Assembly: GCA_016212195.1 (NCBI GenBank)
Contig: JACRGW010000069.1
Location: 1 to 23,833, forward strand
From: Nitrospirota bacterium
GTDB lineage: Bacteria; Nitrospirota; Thermodesulfovibrionia; JACRGW01
Length of the DNA: 23,833 nucleotides
Reading direction: 5' to 3'
A program made the position numbers and the translations under genes. How positions within the stretch are numbered: position 1 is the first letter of the stretch; each line of letters begins with the position of its first letter. A model generated the notes under the pieces. That model was not told where the DNA came from. It made no database searches and saw only the letters and a list, made by a program, of their open reading frames with translations. This document shows positions 8,342 to 15,741 of the stretch, piece by piece.

Positions 8342-8769
8342 GTCCTTTTGAAAAAGAAATTCTTGAAAGAAAACTCTCTATCATAGTAGAAAATCTTAAA
8401 GCCCTTGAACCTATAGAGAATATGACTGAGGAGGAATATATAAAAGATCTTTATAAACGAAAGGCTACTGAAAGGCTTCTACAGGAATTAATCGAGGCGG
8501 CAATTGATATCAACACCTCACTTATCGTTCATACAGGCAATACAGTTCCTGATGATTATTATGAAAGTTTTATAAAGATGGGGGAACTTAAGATAATTCC
8601 AAAAGAGCTTGCGGAGAAACTTGCCCCCTCTGCTGGCTTAAGAAATAGGCTTGTACACGAATATGATCTCCTTGAACATTCACTGGTGCATGCTGCAGTA
8701 AGTATGACTCAAAAACTTTATCTTAAGTACATAAAAGAAATAGAAGATTACATTTCAAAAAGCTCATAG
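8338..8769 (+). CDS. hepT: HepT-like toxin (DUF86, HEPN RNase family)
   Basis: The 143-residue helical protein carries RNRLVHEYD (about 102-110), which is the R-x4-H-x-Y motif of HepT/DUF86 HEPN proteins: arginine and histidine for RNA cleavage, tyrosine as the AMPylation target of the MNT partner. The helix SPFEKEILERKLSIIVENL at the N-terminus and the paired helix with LLQELIEAAIDINTSLI are typical. It overlaps the upstream MNT gene by four bases, and its last six bases overlap the end of the convergent Nudix gene. The stop codons of the two strands are side by side in TCATAG (8764-8769). Both key residues are intact, so the module appears functional. Confidence 0.88.
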   Translation: MSPFEKEILERKLSIIVENLKALEPIENMTEEEYIKDLYKRKATERLLQELIEAAIDINTSLIVHTGNTVPDDYYESFIKMGELKIIPKELAEKLAPSAGLRNRLVHEYDLLEHSLVHAAVSMTQKLYLKYIKEIEDYISKSS

Positions 8770-9207
8770 ACTATGCCCTAAAGTTCTCTTTAAATATACT
8801 ATGGCCTTCTCCATAATTTCTTTTTCGCTTTTATAAGATAGAGTTTTTATTGCGTCCTCTACGGGAAACCACTTTACCTCTTCCACTTCCCAGTCGTGAT
8901 CATCTATGCTACCACGCTCATATTCGATCAAATAGAAATGGACGAACTTGTGGTATTTTGTTTGATCCTCTTTTGAAAAATACCAGTATTCAATATCACC
9001 TAATTTATCTATCAGTCTTCCTTCAAGACCTGTCTCTTCCCTCACTTCTCTTAGTGCAGTCTCTTCTGGAACCTCACCCTTATTTATTAAACCCTTGGGA
9101 AGTGCCCATCTACCGGCTCTGATTCGGATAAGGGCAACCTCTATCCCTTTATCGCTCTTCCTGAAGGTCACACCACCTGAAGAAACCTGTCTTTTTACCT
9201 GTGACAA
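8764..9207 (-). CDS. Nudix hydrolase (Ap4A-hydrolase/MutT-like)
   Basis: On the minus strand this encodes 147 residues with a perfect Nudix box G-x5-E-x7-REVREETGLE (about residues 38-60) after the start strand GGVTFRKS and the segment RWALPKG. A tryptophan-rich strand IEYWYFSKE and EVKWFPVEDAIKTL follow, as in bacterial diadenosine tetraphosphate hydrolases; other nucleoside diphosphate-linked substrates are possible. The start is TTG (9207-9205). GAGG (complement of 9215-9218) lies 7 bases before it, and the ATG at 9220-9218 is out of frame. It converges on hepT with a 6-base overlap and diverges from the thioesterase gene. Nothing links it functionally to the toxin-antitoxin pair beyond position. 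Confidence 0.88.
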   Translation of the reverse strand: MSQVKRQVSSGGVTFRKSDKGIEVALIRIRAGRWALPKGLINKGEVPEETALREVREETGLEGRLIDKLGDIEYWYFSKEDQTKYHKFVHFYLIEYERGSIDDHDWEVEEVKWFPVEDAIKTLSYKSEKEIMEKAIVYLKRTLGHSL

Positions 9208-9270
9208 AATATAACCTCATATATAATGTTAAACTTAACCTTTGTTACTGACATACTTATAGTTTAATCG

Positions 9271-9297
9271 TGTTAAATCTGCGAAATCAGTTATAAT
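9271..9297 (+). promoter_or_regulatory. Weak promoter candidate for the thioesterase-rnr operon
   Basis: A perfect TATAAT is present at 9292-9297 in the 166-base divergent region between the Nudix gene and the thioesterase gene. The best -35 match is poor (TGTTAA at 9271-9276, spacer 15), so only the -10 is persuasive. The region is otherwise AT-rich. Confidence 0.3.
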
Positions 9298-9373
9298 AAA
9301 CATTATAATTAGGATAGAATTACTGTCAACCTTTTCCTTCTTTTCACAGGGGTAAGTAAAGGAGATGAGACCT

Positions 9374-9772
9374 ATGAAACTTGAGGATGATAACTATTGT
9401 TTTGTCTGCGGCAAAGATAACCCTATCGGACTGAAACTCATTTTCAAAATCGATAGGGAATCGAGAACTATAAAAACAGAATTCATCCCACCTAAGTTAT
9501 ATCAGGGTTATAAGGATATAGTCCATGGAGGAATAATATCGACCGTCCTTGATGAGGCAATGGTTAAACTTGCGATAGGGCTGGGGATGAATGTTGTCAC
9601 TGTAAATATGGATATAAGATTCAAAAAGCCGCTACTTGTAGGAGAAAAGATTACAGTGTCAGCAACAATTCTTAAGGAAGTGAAAAGGGTTATAGAGGCA
9701 AAGGCACAGGCTGTTAAAGACGATGGTACGATCGTGGCTAAAGGTGAAGCCAGATTAATAAGGGTCGGATGA
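9374..9772 (+). CDS. Hotdog-fold (PaaI/YbgC-like) acyl-CoA thioesterase
   Basis: The protein is about 132 residues with the 4HBT hotdog pattern: CFVCGKDNPIGLKL near the N-terminus, YQGYKDIVHGGIISTVLDEAM (HGG at the active-site turn, followed by the long central helix), and DIRFKKPLLVGEKITVSA. Such enzymes hydrolyse acyl-CoA thioesters; the substrate is not readable. Two in-frame ATGs exist. AAAGGAG (9358-9364) directly touches ATG 9365 but lies 9 bases before ATG 9374, so I take 9374. The gene ends in an ATGA overlap with rnr and probably shares its transcript. The CxxC in FVCGKDNP is common in this subgroup and not evidence of metal binding by itself. Confidence 0.8.
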   Translation: MKLEDDNYCFVCGKDNPIGLKLIFKIDRESRTIKTEFIPPKLYQGYKDIVHGGIISTVLDEAMVKLAIGLGMNVVTVNMDIRFKKPLLVGEKITVSATILKEVKRVIEAKAQAVKDDGTIVAKGEARLIRVG

Positions 9773-11880
9773 AAATCACAAAGGAAGAGATATTTAGTAG
9801 ATTCAAGGAAAGTTCTTACAGACCTCTCCATATGAGGGAAATGCTTTTAACATTTAAGGTATCTAAAGAGGGTCGTCGTGCCTTTAAAAGAATGATAAAG
9901 GAACTGGTCAGGGACGGGGAGATAATAAAAACAAGGAAGAACCAATATGGCCTTCCTGAAAAAATGAGTTTAATCGCTGGAAGGCTACAGTGCCACAGAG
10001 ATGGCTATGGTTTCGTGATCCCCGAGAAGACAGGAGAAGCCGACATATTCATTCCAAGTAGAAACCTTTCAGGAGCCATGCACGGGGACAGGGTAATATC
10101 GAGGATCGAGCATTTCAGGGAAGGTATGAAGAGGGAAGGAAGGGTGATAAGGGTCCTCGAACGGGCACATAAAAGGGTCGTTGGGAAATACGAAGAGAGT
10201 AAAAATTTTAGATACGTTGTCCCTAATGATCCAAGAATAGGTCAGGATATATACATAGGCCCCAGGGAAAGAAAAGAGGCAACAAGAGGGGATATTGTTG
10301 TTGCCGAAATCCTCAGTTACCCATCACCAACGAGAGGCCCTGAAGGAAGAATTATAAAAATCCTGGGAAGACCTGATGATTCCGGGATCACAACAGATAT
10401 AATAATTGAGGAATACGAGCTTCCTCAGAGTTTCCCATCTAAAGTACTTGAGGAATCAAAAATGGTCCCACAGAAAATATCAAAGACAATGTTCAGGAAA
10501 AGGAAGGATCTTAGGGATTTGAACACCGTTACTATTGATGGAGAAAAGGCGATGGATTTTGACGATGCCGTCTCGGTAAAAAGACTTTCCGGAGGTTCAA
10601 TCCTCCTCTGGGTTCATATAGCAGATGTGAGTTATTATGTCCCCTGGGATTCTCTTTTAGATGAAGAGGCAAGGATTCGTGGCACAAGTACCTACTTTCC
10701 TGACAGGGTTATCCCTATGTTACCTGAGGAACTCTCTAACGGTATATGCAGTCTTAAGCCCCATAAAGACAGACTTGCTGTTACCGTCGAGATGGAATTT
10801 GACAGGGAAGGTAATAGGGTAAGGACTGATTTTTATGATTGCGTTATAAATAGTAATGAAAGGATGACATATACTTCGGTAAAGAAGATCCTTGTGGATC
10901 AGGATCCTGAAGAATGTAAACGATACAGATATCTCATCGATGATTTCAGGATTATTGAGGAACTTGCATTAAGACTCAGAGACAGAAGAATGCACAGGGG
11001 AAGTCTCGATTTTGACCTTCCAGAACCAGAGATAATCCTTAACCTCAGAGGAGAAATCAAGGATATCCTTATCGCTGAGAGAAACATCGCCCACCGCATA
11101 ATAGAGGAATTCATGATAGCCGCCAATGAAGCTGTCGCCTCTTATATCTCTGATCTGCAGATCCCTTTTATATACAGGATTCACGAAGAGCCTAATCGTG
11201 ATAAGGTGGAAGAGTTCTTAGATTTTTTAAAGGGGTTCGGTTATTTAATAAAGAAAAAGATCCATTCAAGGGTATTACAGAGGATTCTCGAAGAAGTGAA
11301 AAATAAACCTGAAGAGAGACTTATAAACAATGTTATGCTCCGCTCGATGAAACAGGCGCGATACTCAGTAGAGAATCTCAGCCACTTCGGTCTCGCCTCC
11401 AGATGCTATACCCATTTTACATCTCCGATAAGGAGGTACCCTGACCTGATAGTACACAGAATATTGAAGGAGGCGAGAAACGGTCCTTTACCCTCAAAGA
11501 AGAAGTGTTACCTTGAAGGAATCCTCAACGAAATAGCTATCCAAACCAGTGAAAGAGAGAGGATAGCAGATGAGGCCGAGAGGGAGGCGGTTGATTCCCT
11601 TAAGGTGAGGTTTATGAAGGATAAGGTCGGTGAAGAATATAAAGGGGTGATCACAGGCGTTGCCTCCTATGGCCTCTTTGTCCAGCTAAAGGATATCTTC
11701 GTAGAAGGTCTTGTCCATATATCAGCGCTAAGGGATGACTATTACAGTTTTAACGAGAGGTCCCATTTACTCGCAGGGAAACGCACGAAGAGGACATACA
11801 GACTTGGGGATGAAGTAAAGGTAAGAGTAGACAGGGTAGATCTTGAAAGAAGGCAGATCGATCTCTCCCTTGTTCCTTGA
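9769..11880 (+). CDS. rnr: Ribonuclease R (3'-5' exoribonuclease, RNB family)
   Basis: This 703-residue protein degrades structured RNA processively from the 3' end. In order it has an N-terminal winged-helix segment (about 1-60, LLTFKVSKEGRRAFKRMIK), cold-shock OB domains (GYGFVIPEKTGEADIFIPSR at about 83-102, and a second before residue 215), the RNB catalytic domain, and an S1 domain (about 620-700, EYKGVITGVASYGLFVQL, VEGLVHISAL). The catalytic acidic cluster reads DGEKAMDFDD, with D257, D263, D265 and D266 matching the E. coli RNase R arrangement. AHRIIEEFMIAANEAVA and HFTSPIRRYPDLIVHR are further hallmarks. There is no long basic tail, so it is shorter than E. coli RNase R. The start overlaps the thioesterase stop (ATGA). 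Confidence 0.96.
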   Translation: MKITKEEIFSRFKESSYRPLHMREMLLTFKVSKEGRRAFKRMIKELVRDGEIIKTRKNQYGLPEKMSLIAGRLQCHRDGYGFVIPEKTGEADIFIPSRNLSGAMHGDRVISRIEHFREGMKREGRVIRVLERAHKRVVGKYEESKNFRYVVPNDPRIGQDIYIGPRERKEATRGDIVVAEILSYPSPTRGPEGRIIKILGRPDDSGITTDIIIEEYELPQSFPSKVLEESKMVPQKISKTMFRKRKDLRDLNTVTIDGEKAMDFDDAVSVKRLSGGSILLWVHIADVSYYVPWDSLLDEEARIRGTSTYFPDRVIPMLPEELSNGICSLKPHKDRLAVTVEMEFDREGNRVRTDFYDCVINSNERMTYTSVKKILVDQDPEECKRYRYLIDDFRIIEELALRLRDRRMHRGSLDFDLPEPEIILNLRGEIKDILIAERNIAHRIIEEFMIAANEAVASYISDLQIPFIYRIHEEPNRDKVEEFLDFLKGFGYLIKKKIHSRVLQRILEEVKNKPEERLINNVMLRSMKQARYSVENLSHFGLASRCYTHFTSPIRRYPDLIVHRILKEARNGPLPSKKKCYLEGILNEIAIQTSERERIADEAEREAVDSLKVRFMKDKVGEEYKGVITGVASYGLFVQLKDIFVEGLVHISALRDDYYSFNERSHLLAGKRTKRTYRLGDEVKVRVDRVDLERRQIDLSLVP

Positions 11881-11906
11881 CTTTTATAAAATCTTTAAGT
11901 TATATT
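11877..11906 (+). promoter_or_regulatory. Probable sigma70 promoter of the initiator tRNA gene
   Basis: TTGACT (11877-11882) and TATATT (11901-11906) are separated by 18 bases and would start transcription about 4 bases before the tRNA. The -35 element includes the rnr stop codon. Confidence 0.5.
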
Positions 11907-11916
11907 TACTTAATGA

Positions 11917-11993
<77 letters not shown>

Positions 11994-12013
11994 AAAGAAA
12001 TAAATACCAAAAT

Positions 12014-12042
12014 GGGTTACAGATTGTCTGTAATCCTTTTTT
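12014..12042 (+). terminator. Rho-independent terminator-like hairpin between two tRNA genes
   Basis: GGGTTACAGA (12014-12023), loop TTG, TCTGTAATCC (12027-12036) form a 10-pair stem with one G-T pair, followed by six T residues (12037-12042). It lies 20 bases after tRNA-fMet and ends 7 bases before the next tRNA. Confidence 0.75.
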
Positions 12043-12049
12043 ATATATA

Positions 12050-12126
12050 GGCGGTGTAGCTCAGTTGGTTAGAGCATGCGGCTCATATCCGCAGAGTCCG
12101 GGGTTCAAATCCCTGCACCGCCACCA
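12050..12126 (+). tRNA. tRNA with CAU anticodon, probably elongator tRNA-Met
   Basis: A 77-base cloverleaf with encoded CCA: acceptor GGCGGTG/CACCGCC, D arm GCTCAGTTGGTTAGAGC, anticodon arm TGCGG-CTCATAT-CCGCA, variable GAGTC, T arm CGGGG-TTCAAAT-CCCTG. The acceptor GGCGGTGTAGCTCAG resembles Gram-positive elongator tRNA-Met. A tRNA-Ile2 whose CAU is modified to lysidine-AU cannot be excluded, since identity depends on modification; the acceptor stem favours Met. Confidence 0.93.
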
Positions 12127-12165
12127 CTTTTAATTAAGGAACAACCTCAGAAAGGAGGACTGTTA

Positions 12166-12780
12166 ATGAAAAAAAATATTTTAATAGTATTAATTGCCAC
12201 AGTTCTTTTTAGTGTAACTCTATCTATCGCTCAACCTCGAGAGTTTTCAGCATTAATCGTGACTATATCGGCAAGGATGACACAGAGCATGAAGATGTAT
12301 GTTAAAGAGAAAAAGTTTAGGATGGAGCCTCAGGGTCAACCGAGATACAACATCCTGAGGGAGGATAAACAGGTTATGTGGATGGTTATGCCCGATGAAA
12401 AGAAGTATATGGAAATGCCGATGAAGCCCTTTAAACCCCATGAAAAACCACAGATCGAAAAGAAAATTGGGGGGGAGGTTAGCAGGGTGGAGGTAGGCTC
12501 AGAAGTGATTAATGGCCATCCGACAAAAAAATATGAGGTAACCTATAAATCAGGTGACAGAACAGATAAGATGTACCAGTGGCTGGCAACCGATTTAAAC
12601 TTCCCTATTAAAACGTCTGCCATTGATGGAAGCTGGAGCACAGAATTCAAGGAAATAAAGACAGGTTCTCAGCCGGATAGTCTTTTCGAACCCCCTGCAG
12701 GATACCAGAAGGTTACGATGCCATCATTCCCTGGCATAGGAGAGGGCACAACACCAGCACCCCGTAGCAGGGACAGATAA
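12166..12780 (+). CDS. Exported DUF4412/LolA-like protein of unknown function
   Basis: The protein is 204 residues from ATG 12166, with AAAGGAGG (12151-12158) 7 bases upstream. The frame is open further back into the tRNA, which is not coding. The N-terminus MKKNILIVLIATVLFSVTLSIA is a clear Sec signal peptide with likely cleavage after SIA. The mature part has beta-strand repeats such as MKMYVKEKKFRMEP and QVMWMVMPDEKKYMEMP, then HPTKKYEVTYKSGDRTDKMYQWLA and FPIKTSAIDGSWSTEFKEIK. This is the pattern of DUF4412 and outer-membrane-lipoprotein-sorting-like folds, so it is probably periplasmic. The C-terminus is Pro/Gly/Thr-rich (PGIGEGTTPAPRSRDR). Function is not known. It stands alone between the tRNA genes and pgi. 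Confidence 0.75.
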   Translation: MKKNILIVLIATVLFSVTLSIAQPREFSALIVTISARMTQSMKMYVKEKKFRMEPQGQPRYNILREDKQVMWMVMPDEKKYMEMPMKPFKPHEKPQIEKKIGGEVSRVEVGSEVINGHPTKKYEVTYKSGDRTDKMYQWLATDLNFPIKTSAIDGSWSTEFKEIKTGSQPDSLFEPPAGYQKVTMPSFPGIGEGTTPAPRSRDR

Positions 12781-12802
12781 AAGAAAATCCCGGGTATTAA
12801 AG

Positions 12803-12817
12803 TCTATGACTCATAGA
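12803..12817. repeat. 15-bp palindrome, copy 1
   Basis: TCTATGACTCATAGA is a perfect palindrome around a central C (7+1+7). The identical 15-mer, preceded by G in both cases, occurs at 16692-16706. Here it contains the predicted ATG of pgi at 12806. Confidence 0.7.
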
Positions 12818-14149
12818 AATGGCCCTCTAATCATTGACTATAAAAATATGCTGGCTGGCTCTGTCAGCCAGAAACACGGTGTTCTCCCTAAAGAGATAGG
12901 TTCTTTAAAGAAGAAGACATCCAACATTCTCAGAAAAATCAGTTCAGAGAGAACAAGGGGAAAACTTCCATTTTTAGACCTACCATATCAGGATATAAAA
13001 AAGATCATCAGTCTTTCTGAGGAGATAAGCGACTCCTTTGATGACCTCGTTATACTCGGAATCGGTGGCTCTGCCTTAGGGGCTACAGCCCTGCTTAATG
13101 CCCTTACACATCCATACAGGAATATCCTTCCAAAAGGGATGAGGAAAAGACCGAGAGTCTTTGTTTATGACAATGTTGACCCTGACCAGTTAAAAGGACT
13201 TCTCGATCTCATAGATATTACAAGGACTGCTTTCAATGTTATCACAAAATCTGGGGAAACAGTCGAAACCATTGCCTCATTCCTTGTCATAAGAGAAAGG
13301 CTTAAGAAGGCGATAGGTTCTGGATGGCAAAACCATATTATCGCTACGACAGACCCTCAGAAAGGAGTACTCAGAAAAATAGCGTCAGATGAAGGATACA
13401 GGACACTTGAAATTCCTCAAGGTGTTGGAGGGAGGTTCTCTGTATTTACACCAGTCGGTCTTTTCCCTGCCTCTGTTGCAGGGATTGATATCGAGGCAAT
13501 TCTATCAGGGGCTCAGTCTATGGATAAAAGATGTTACCTTAAAAAAATAGAGGAGAATCCTGCATCAATGGGGGCTATCCTACATTATATAGCGAATACA
13601 AAGAAAGGAAAGAAAGTCTCAGTAATTATGCCATACAGCTATGCCCTTGAGAAGGTAGCAGACTGGTTCTGCCAGCTCTGGGCAGAAAGTCTGGGGAAAA
13701 GGTTAGATCTACATGGTAAGGTAGTTCATACCGGACAGACACCAGTGAAAGCCCTCGGTGCAACAGACCAACACTCACAGCTACAGCTTTATATCGAAGG
13801 GCCAAATGACAAGACAATAACATTCCTGAGAGTGGAAAGGTTTACTGAGGAGGTCGAAATTCCTAAAGTGTTTGAGAATATTGAGAAGGTATCTTATCTC
13901 GGAGGCCATAGTCTTTCAGAACTGATTAATGCAGAGCAGGAGGCTACAGAGATTGCCTTAACAAAGGCAAAGAGGCCGAATATGAGGATAACCCTTCCGG
14001 AGATTACCCCACATACAGTAGGCCAGCTCCTGTACCTCCTTGAAGTACAGACCGCAATTGCAGGTAACCTCTACAACATAAATCCTTTTGATCAGCCAGG
14101 TGTTGATGAAGGGAAGAGGCTTACCCGAGAAATCCTCGAACAGAAGTGA
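12806..14149 (+). CDS. pgi: Glucose-6-phosphate isomerase
   Basis: PGI interconverts glucose 6-phosphate and fructose 6-phosphate in glycolysis and gluconeogenesis. The 447-residue protein is of the shorter bacterial type. Seen in order are VILGIGGSALGATALLNAL (sugar-phosphate-binding SIS fold, about 81-99), the phosphate loop ITKSGETVETIASF (about 146-159), the PGI signature region QGVGGRFSVFTPVGLFPA, WAESLGK with the catalytic glutamate, and GATDQHSQLQLY with the catalytic histidine. The start is uncertain: ATG 12806 has no clear Shine-Dalgarno and lies inside a palindrome; the next in-frame ATG, 12848, has none either and would trim LIIDYKNM. I keep 12806 because PGIs normally begin with such a short DY-N segment. 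Confidence 0.95.
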   Translation: MTHRNGPLIIDYKNMLAGSVSQKHGVLPKEIGSLKKKTSNILRKISSERTRGKLPFLDLPYQDIKKIISLSEEISDSFDDLVILGIGGSALGATALLNALTHPYRNILPKGMRKRPRVFVYDNVDPDQLKGLLDLIDITRTAFNVITKSGETVETIASFLVIRERLKKAIGSGWQNHIIATTDPQKGVLRKIASDEGYRTLEIPQGVGGRFSVFTPVGLFPASVAGIDIEAILSGAQSMDKRCYLKKIEENPASMGAILHYIANTKKGKKVSVIMPYSYALEKVADWFCQLWAESLGKRLDLHGKVVHTGQTPVKALGATDQHSQLQLYIEGPNDKTITFLRVERFTEEVEIPKVFENIEKVSYLGGHSLSELINAEQEATEIALTKAKRPNMRITLPEITPHTVGQLLYLLEVQTAIAGNLYNINPFDQPGVDEGKRLTREILEQK

Positions 14150-14672
14150 GCTATTAATAATCTCTAACCATAAATTATTTTGGGGAGGGGAAGGCAGACT
14201 TTCCATTATAAATACTTGTTGAATTTATAAAAAATACTTCTAAACTTATATGCAAATTTCTGTCTCCTACAACCCGGACTAACCCTTTCATCACTAAGGT
14301 GAGCCTCAACAAAAGGTAAAAAGAAGGATAGGATTTTTGCGTGAGAAGGAGTAAAATTAAGCATAATTCACTGACACTTGCACATACACATACACTGATT
14401 TATAATGATTGAGAAGACAGAGATGTGGATAACATGCAGGGAGCCGTTGACACAGGCAACTTGCACAGTTTTGACGGTAAAGTAGTGGGGTATTTCTTGT
14501 TTTAAACTTTTGCTCTGGAACTCTTTAACTCATCAACTCCTAAACTCATATTGCTGGAGTGAAGGGGTGGAGAGGTCCCGCAGGGACGGTGAAGGATAAC
14601 GGGGTTGGTGCTGCAAGGGGTGAAGGAAATAAATCAGTCCCATTATTGCTTAGATTAAGATGAGGTATAGAT
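14150..14672. other. 523-base gene-free region before the nucleotidyltransferase modules
   Basis: I see no coding sequence here on either strand. It contains a tandem (CACATA)n-like stretch at 14381-14395 and ACTTGCACA twice (14376-14384 and 14459-14467), both shortly after TGACA. It also has four AACTC units with 8-base period at 14519-14547, a small hairpin GTCCC-GCA-GGGAC (about 14576-14588), and a purine-rich run with repeated GTGAAGG up to about 14630. The mixture resembles degenerate intergenic repeat material at the edge of an accessory region. No transposase remnant can be recognised. Confidence 0.6.
14519..14550. repeat. Tandem AACTCNNN repeat, four units of 8 bp
   Basis: AACTC begins at 14519, 14527, 14535 and 14543, each followed by three variable bases (TTT, ATC, CTA, ATA). 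The exact 8-base phase is seen directly; whether it is a protein-binding array or decayed repeat sequence is unknown. Confidence 0.65.
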
Positions 14673-14861
14673 ATGAGAAAAAGTAAGGTTTTAGGTTTTG
14701 ATGAGATTATGAGCCTCTATGATGAATTGTTTCCTGACAGAAAAGGAGTAAGGATTGATCCTCTGTTGAAGTCAGTTACCCCTAAAACAGTAGCCGAAAG
14801 ATTAAAAGAAGCCATCCGGCTTTCGGAAGAACTAATATGGAAAAGACCCTCAAAGAGATAA
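14673..14861 (+). CDS. Small hypothetical protein paired with a nucleotidyltransferase (antitoxin candidate)
   Basis: This encodes 62 residues, charged and mostly helical (MRKSKVLGFDEIMSLYDELF..., then PKTVAERLKEAIRLSEELIW). ATG 14673 has GAGG at 14662-14665, 7 bases upstream. It overlaps the following nucleotidyltransferase gene by 25 bases, which argues for cotranslation. I do not recognise a family. By position and size it would be the antitoxin-like partner of a type IV (AbiE-like) pair, but nothing in its sequence proves that and no DNA-binding motif is evident. The FDEIMSLYDELFPDRKGVRIDP part reads like a short degron or interaction segment; this is only an impression. Confidence 0.6.
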   Translation: MRKSKVLGFDEIMSLYDELFPDRKGVRIDPLLKSVTPKTVAERLKEAIRLSEELIWKRPSKR

Positions 14862-15388
14862 TCAGGATTCTTGAACAGGCAGGAAGTGTTAAGGCTTATG
14901 CCCTTATAGGCGGGTTGGCTGTCGGCGGATGGATTGCACCGAGGGCAACAAAGGATATAGATATACTGGCTGATTTATCTGTTACTACCCGTTCCGCAAT
15001 CGAAGAAGTCCTGAAGAAGCTTTTAACAGCGGGTTTCAAAGGAAGCCTTGAAATAGGCGGCCCGGAAGATGATATAAAATTTCGTATAAAAGTAGTGTCG
15101 AGCGAGAAGGTTCCTGTTGATATAATATTTGCAAGCCGGAAATGGGAAGCGGAGATTGTTGAAGAAGGCTTGGCGGTTGAGGTTTTTAAGGGCCTGTCCA
15201 TTCCTCTGGTCAGGCCGGAGGGCTTGATAGTACTTAAGCTGAAGGCAGGCAGCCTTCAAGACATCGTAGATGCATCAAAGCTTTTAGTCGAAGCCGAGTA
15301 TGATTTAAAAAGATTACGCAACCTGGCAAAGAGTGCAAGGGTTGATAAAAGGCTTGAAAGGCTTATGGAAAAGTTAGGGCTGGCGTGA
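14837..15388 (+). CDS. Nucleotidyltransferase, AbiEii-like (toxin candidate)
   Basis: The 183-residue protein has YALIGGLAVGGWIAPRATKDIDILADL (about 21-47), the GG-x(n)-R-x-TKDIDI signature of the AbiEii/DUF6036-like branch of polymerase-beta nucleotidyltransferases, with a third acidic residue in PVDIIFAS (about 94-101). The C-terminal part LVRPEGLIVLKLKAGSLQDIVDASKLL is the family's typical K-x-G-x-x-x-D-x-x-D helix pair. The gene overlaps the 62-residue gene upstream. The AbiEii family is known for type IV toxin-antitoxin and phage abortive-infection roles, with tRNA nucleotide addition shown for some members. The catalytic acids appear intact. Assignment as a toxin is by family only. Confidence 0.75.
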   Translation: MEKTLKEIIRILEQAGSVKAYALIGGLAVGGWIAPRATKDIDILADLSVTTRSAIEEVLKKLLTAGFKGSLEIGGPEDDIKFRIKVVSSEKVPVDIIFASRKWEAEIVEEGLAVEVFKGLSIPLVRPEGLIVLKLKAGSLQDIVDASKLLVEAEYDLKRLRNLAKSARVDKRLERLMEKLGLA

Positions 15389-15420
15389 GATGTCTGATCT
15401 GATGTAGGAGATATAAATTA

Positions 15421-15459
15421 ATGAAACTTTGTTATTGTGATGAAGGCGGAACTGGCATA
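15421..15459 (+). pseudogene. Possible truncated start of a DUF3800 gene
   Basis: ATG 15421, with GGAG at 15407-15410, opens a frame of only 13 codons that reads MKLCYCDEGGTGI before TGA. This resembles the conserved N-terminus of DUF3800 proteins (Y-x-DESGTG). Nothing after it resembles the rest of that family, so the gene would be deleted beyond residue 13. The match is short and the call tentative. Confidence 0.35.
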
Positions 15460-15572
15460 TGAGTAAATTACATATTCAACAATATTATGATTGGTGGTTT
15501 GATAGTGCTATTGAATTTATGGGGTATCTTCTTAAAAATGTGGCTGGCGTATCTGGCGGGGTTGTGGCATGA
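15459..15572 (+). CDS. Small ORF of 37 codons, doubtful
   Basis: ATG 15459 overlaps the stop of the DUF3800-like fragment (ATGA) and encodes MSKLHIQQYYDWWFDSAIEF, then a glycine/valine-rich hydrophobic end (YLLKNVAGVSGGVVA). AAGGCGG lies about 9 bases upstream. The aromatic, amphipathic then hydrophobic composition could be a tiny membrane-associated peptide or chance translation of decayed sequence. No family is recognised. Confidence 0.2.
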   Translation: MSKLHIQQYYDWWFDSAIEFMGYLLKNVAGVSGGVVA

Positions 15573-15741
15573 TCGGGGAGTTTGGAGAAGAAAAGCCTTG
15601 TATATTTCCACCACAAAAGAGACAATAAGAACATGAAAGTGGTGGAAAAAGATAAAGTCATCCACAAAAAGGCGATACGGTTAACCTCTAAAATTTTTCT
15701 CAGATATGTGTTAAGACAAAAGCAACAAAACGGGGGAAATA
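15573..15741. other. Remainder of the 353-base gap between the two nucleotidyltransferase modules
   Basis: The gap runs from 15389 to 15741. Apart from the two doubtful items at 15421-15572 it holds an inverted repeat at 15605-15648 and AT-rich sequence leading to the next gene. I see no convincing gene in it. Confidence 0.5.
15605..15648. repeat. 10-bp perfect inverted repeat, 24-base spacer
   Basis: TTTCCACCAC (15605-15614) and GTGGTGGAAA (15639-15648) are exact reverse complements, about 94 bases before the start of the next gene. They could form an operator for a dimeric repressor or an RNA hairpin. Confidence 0.6.
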
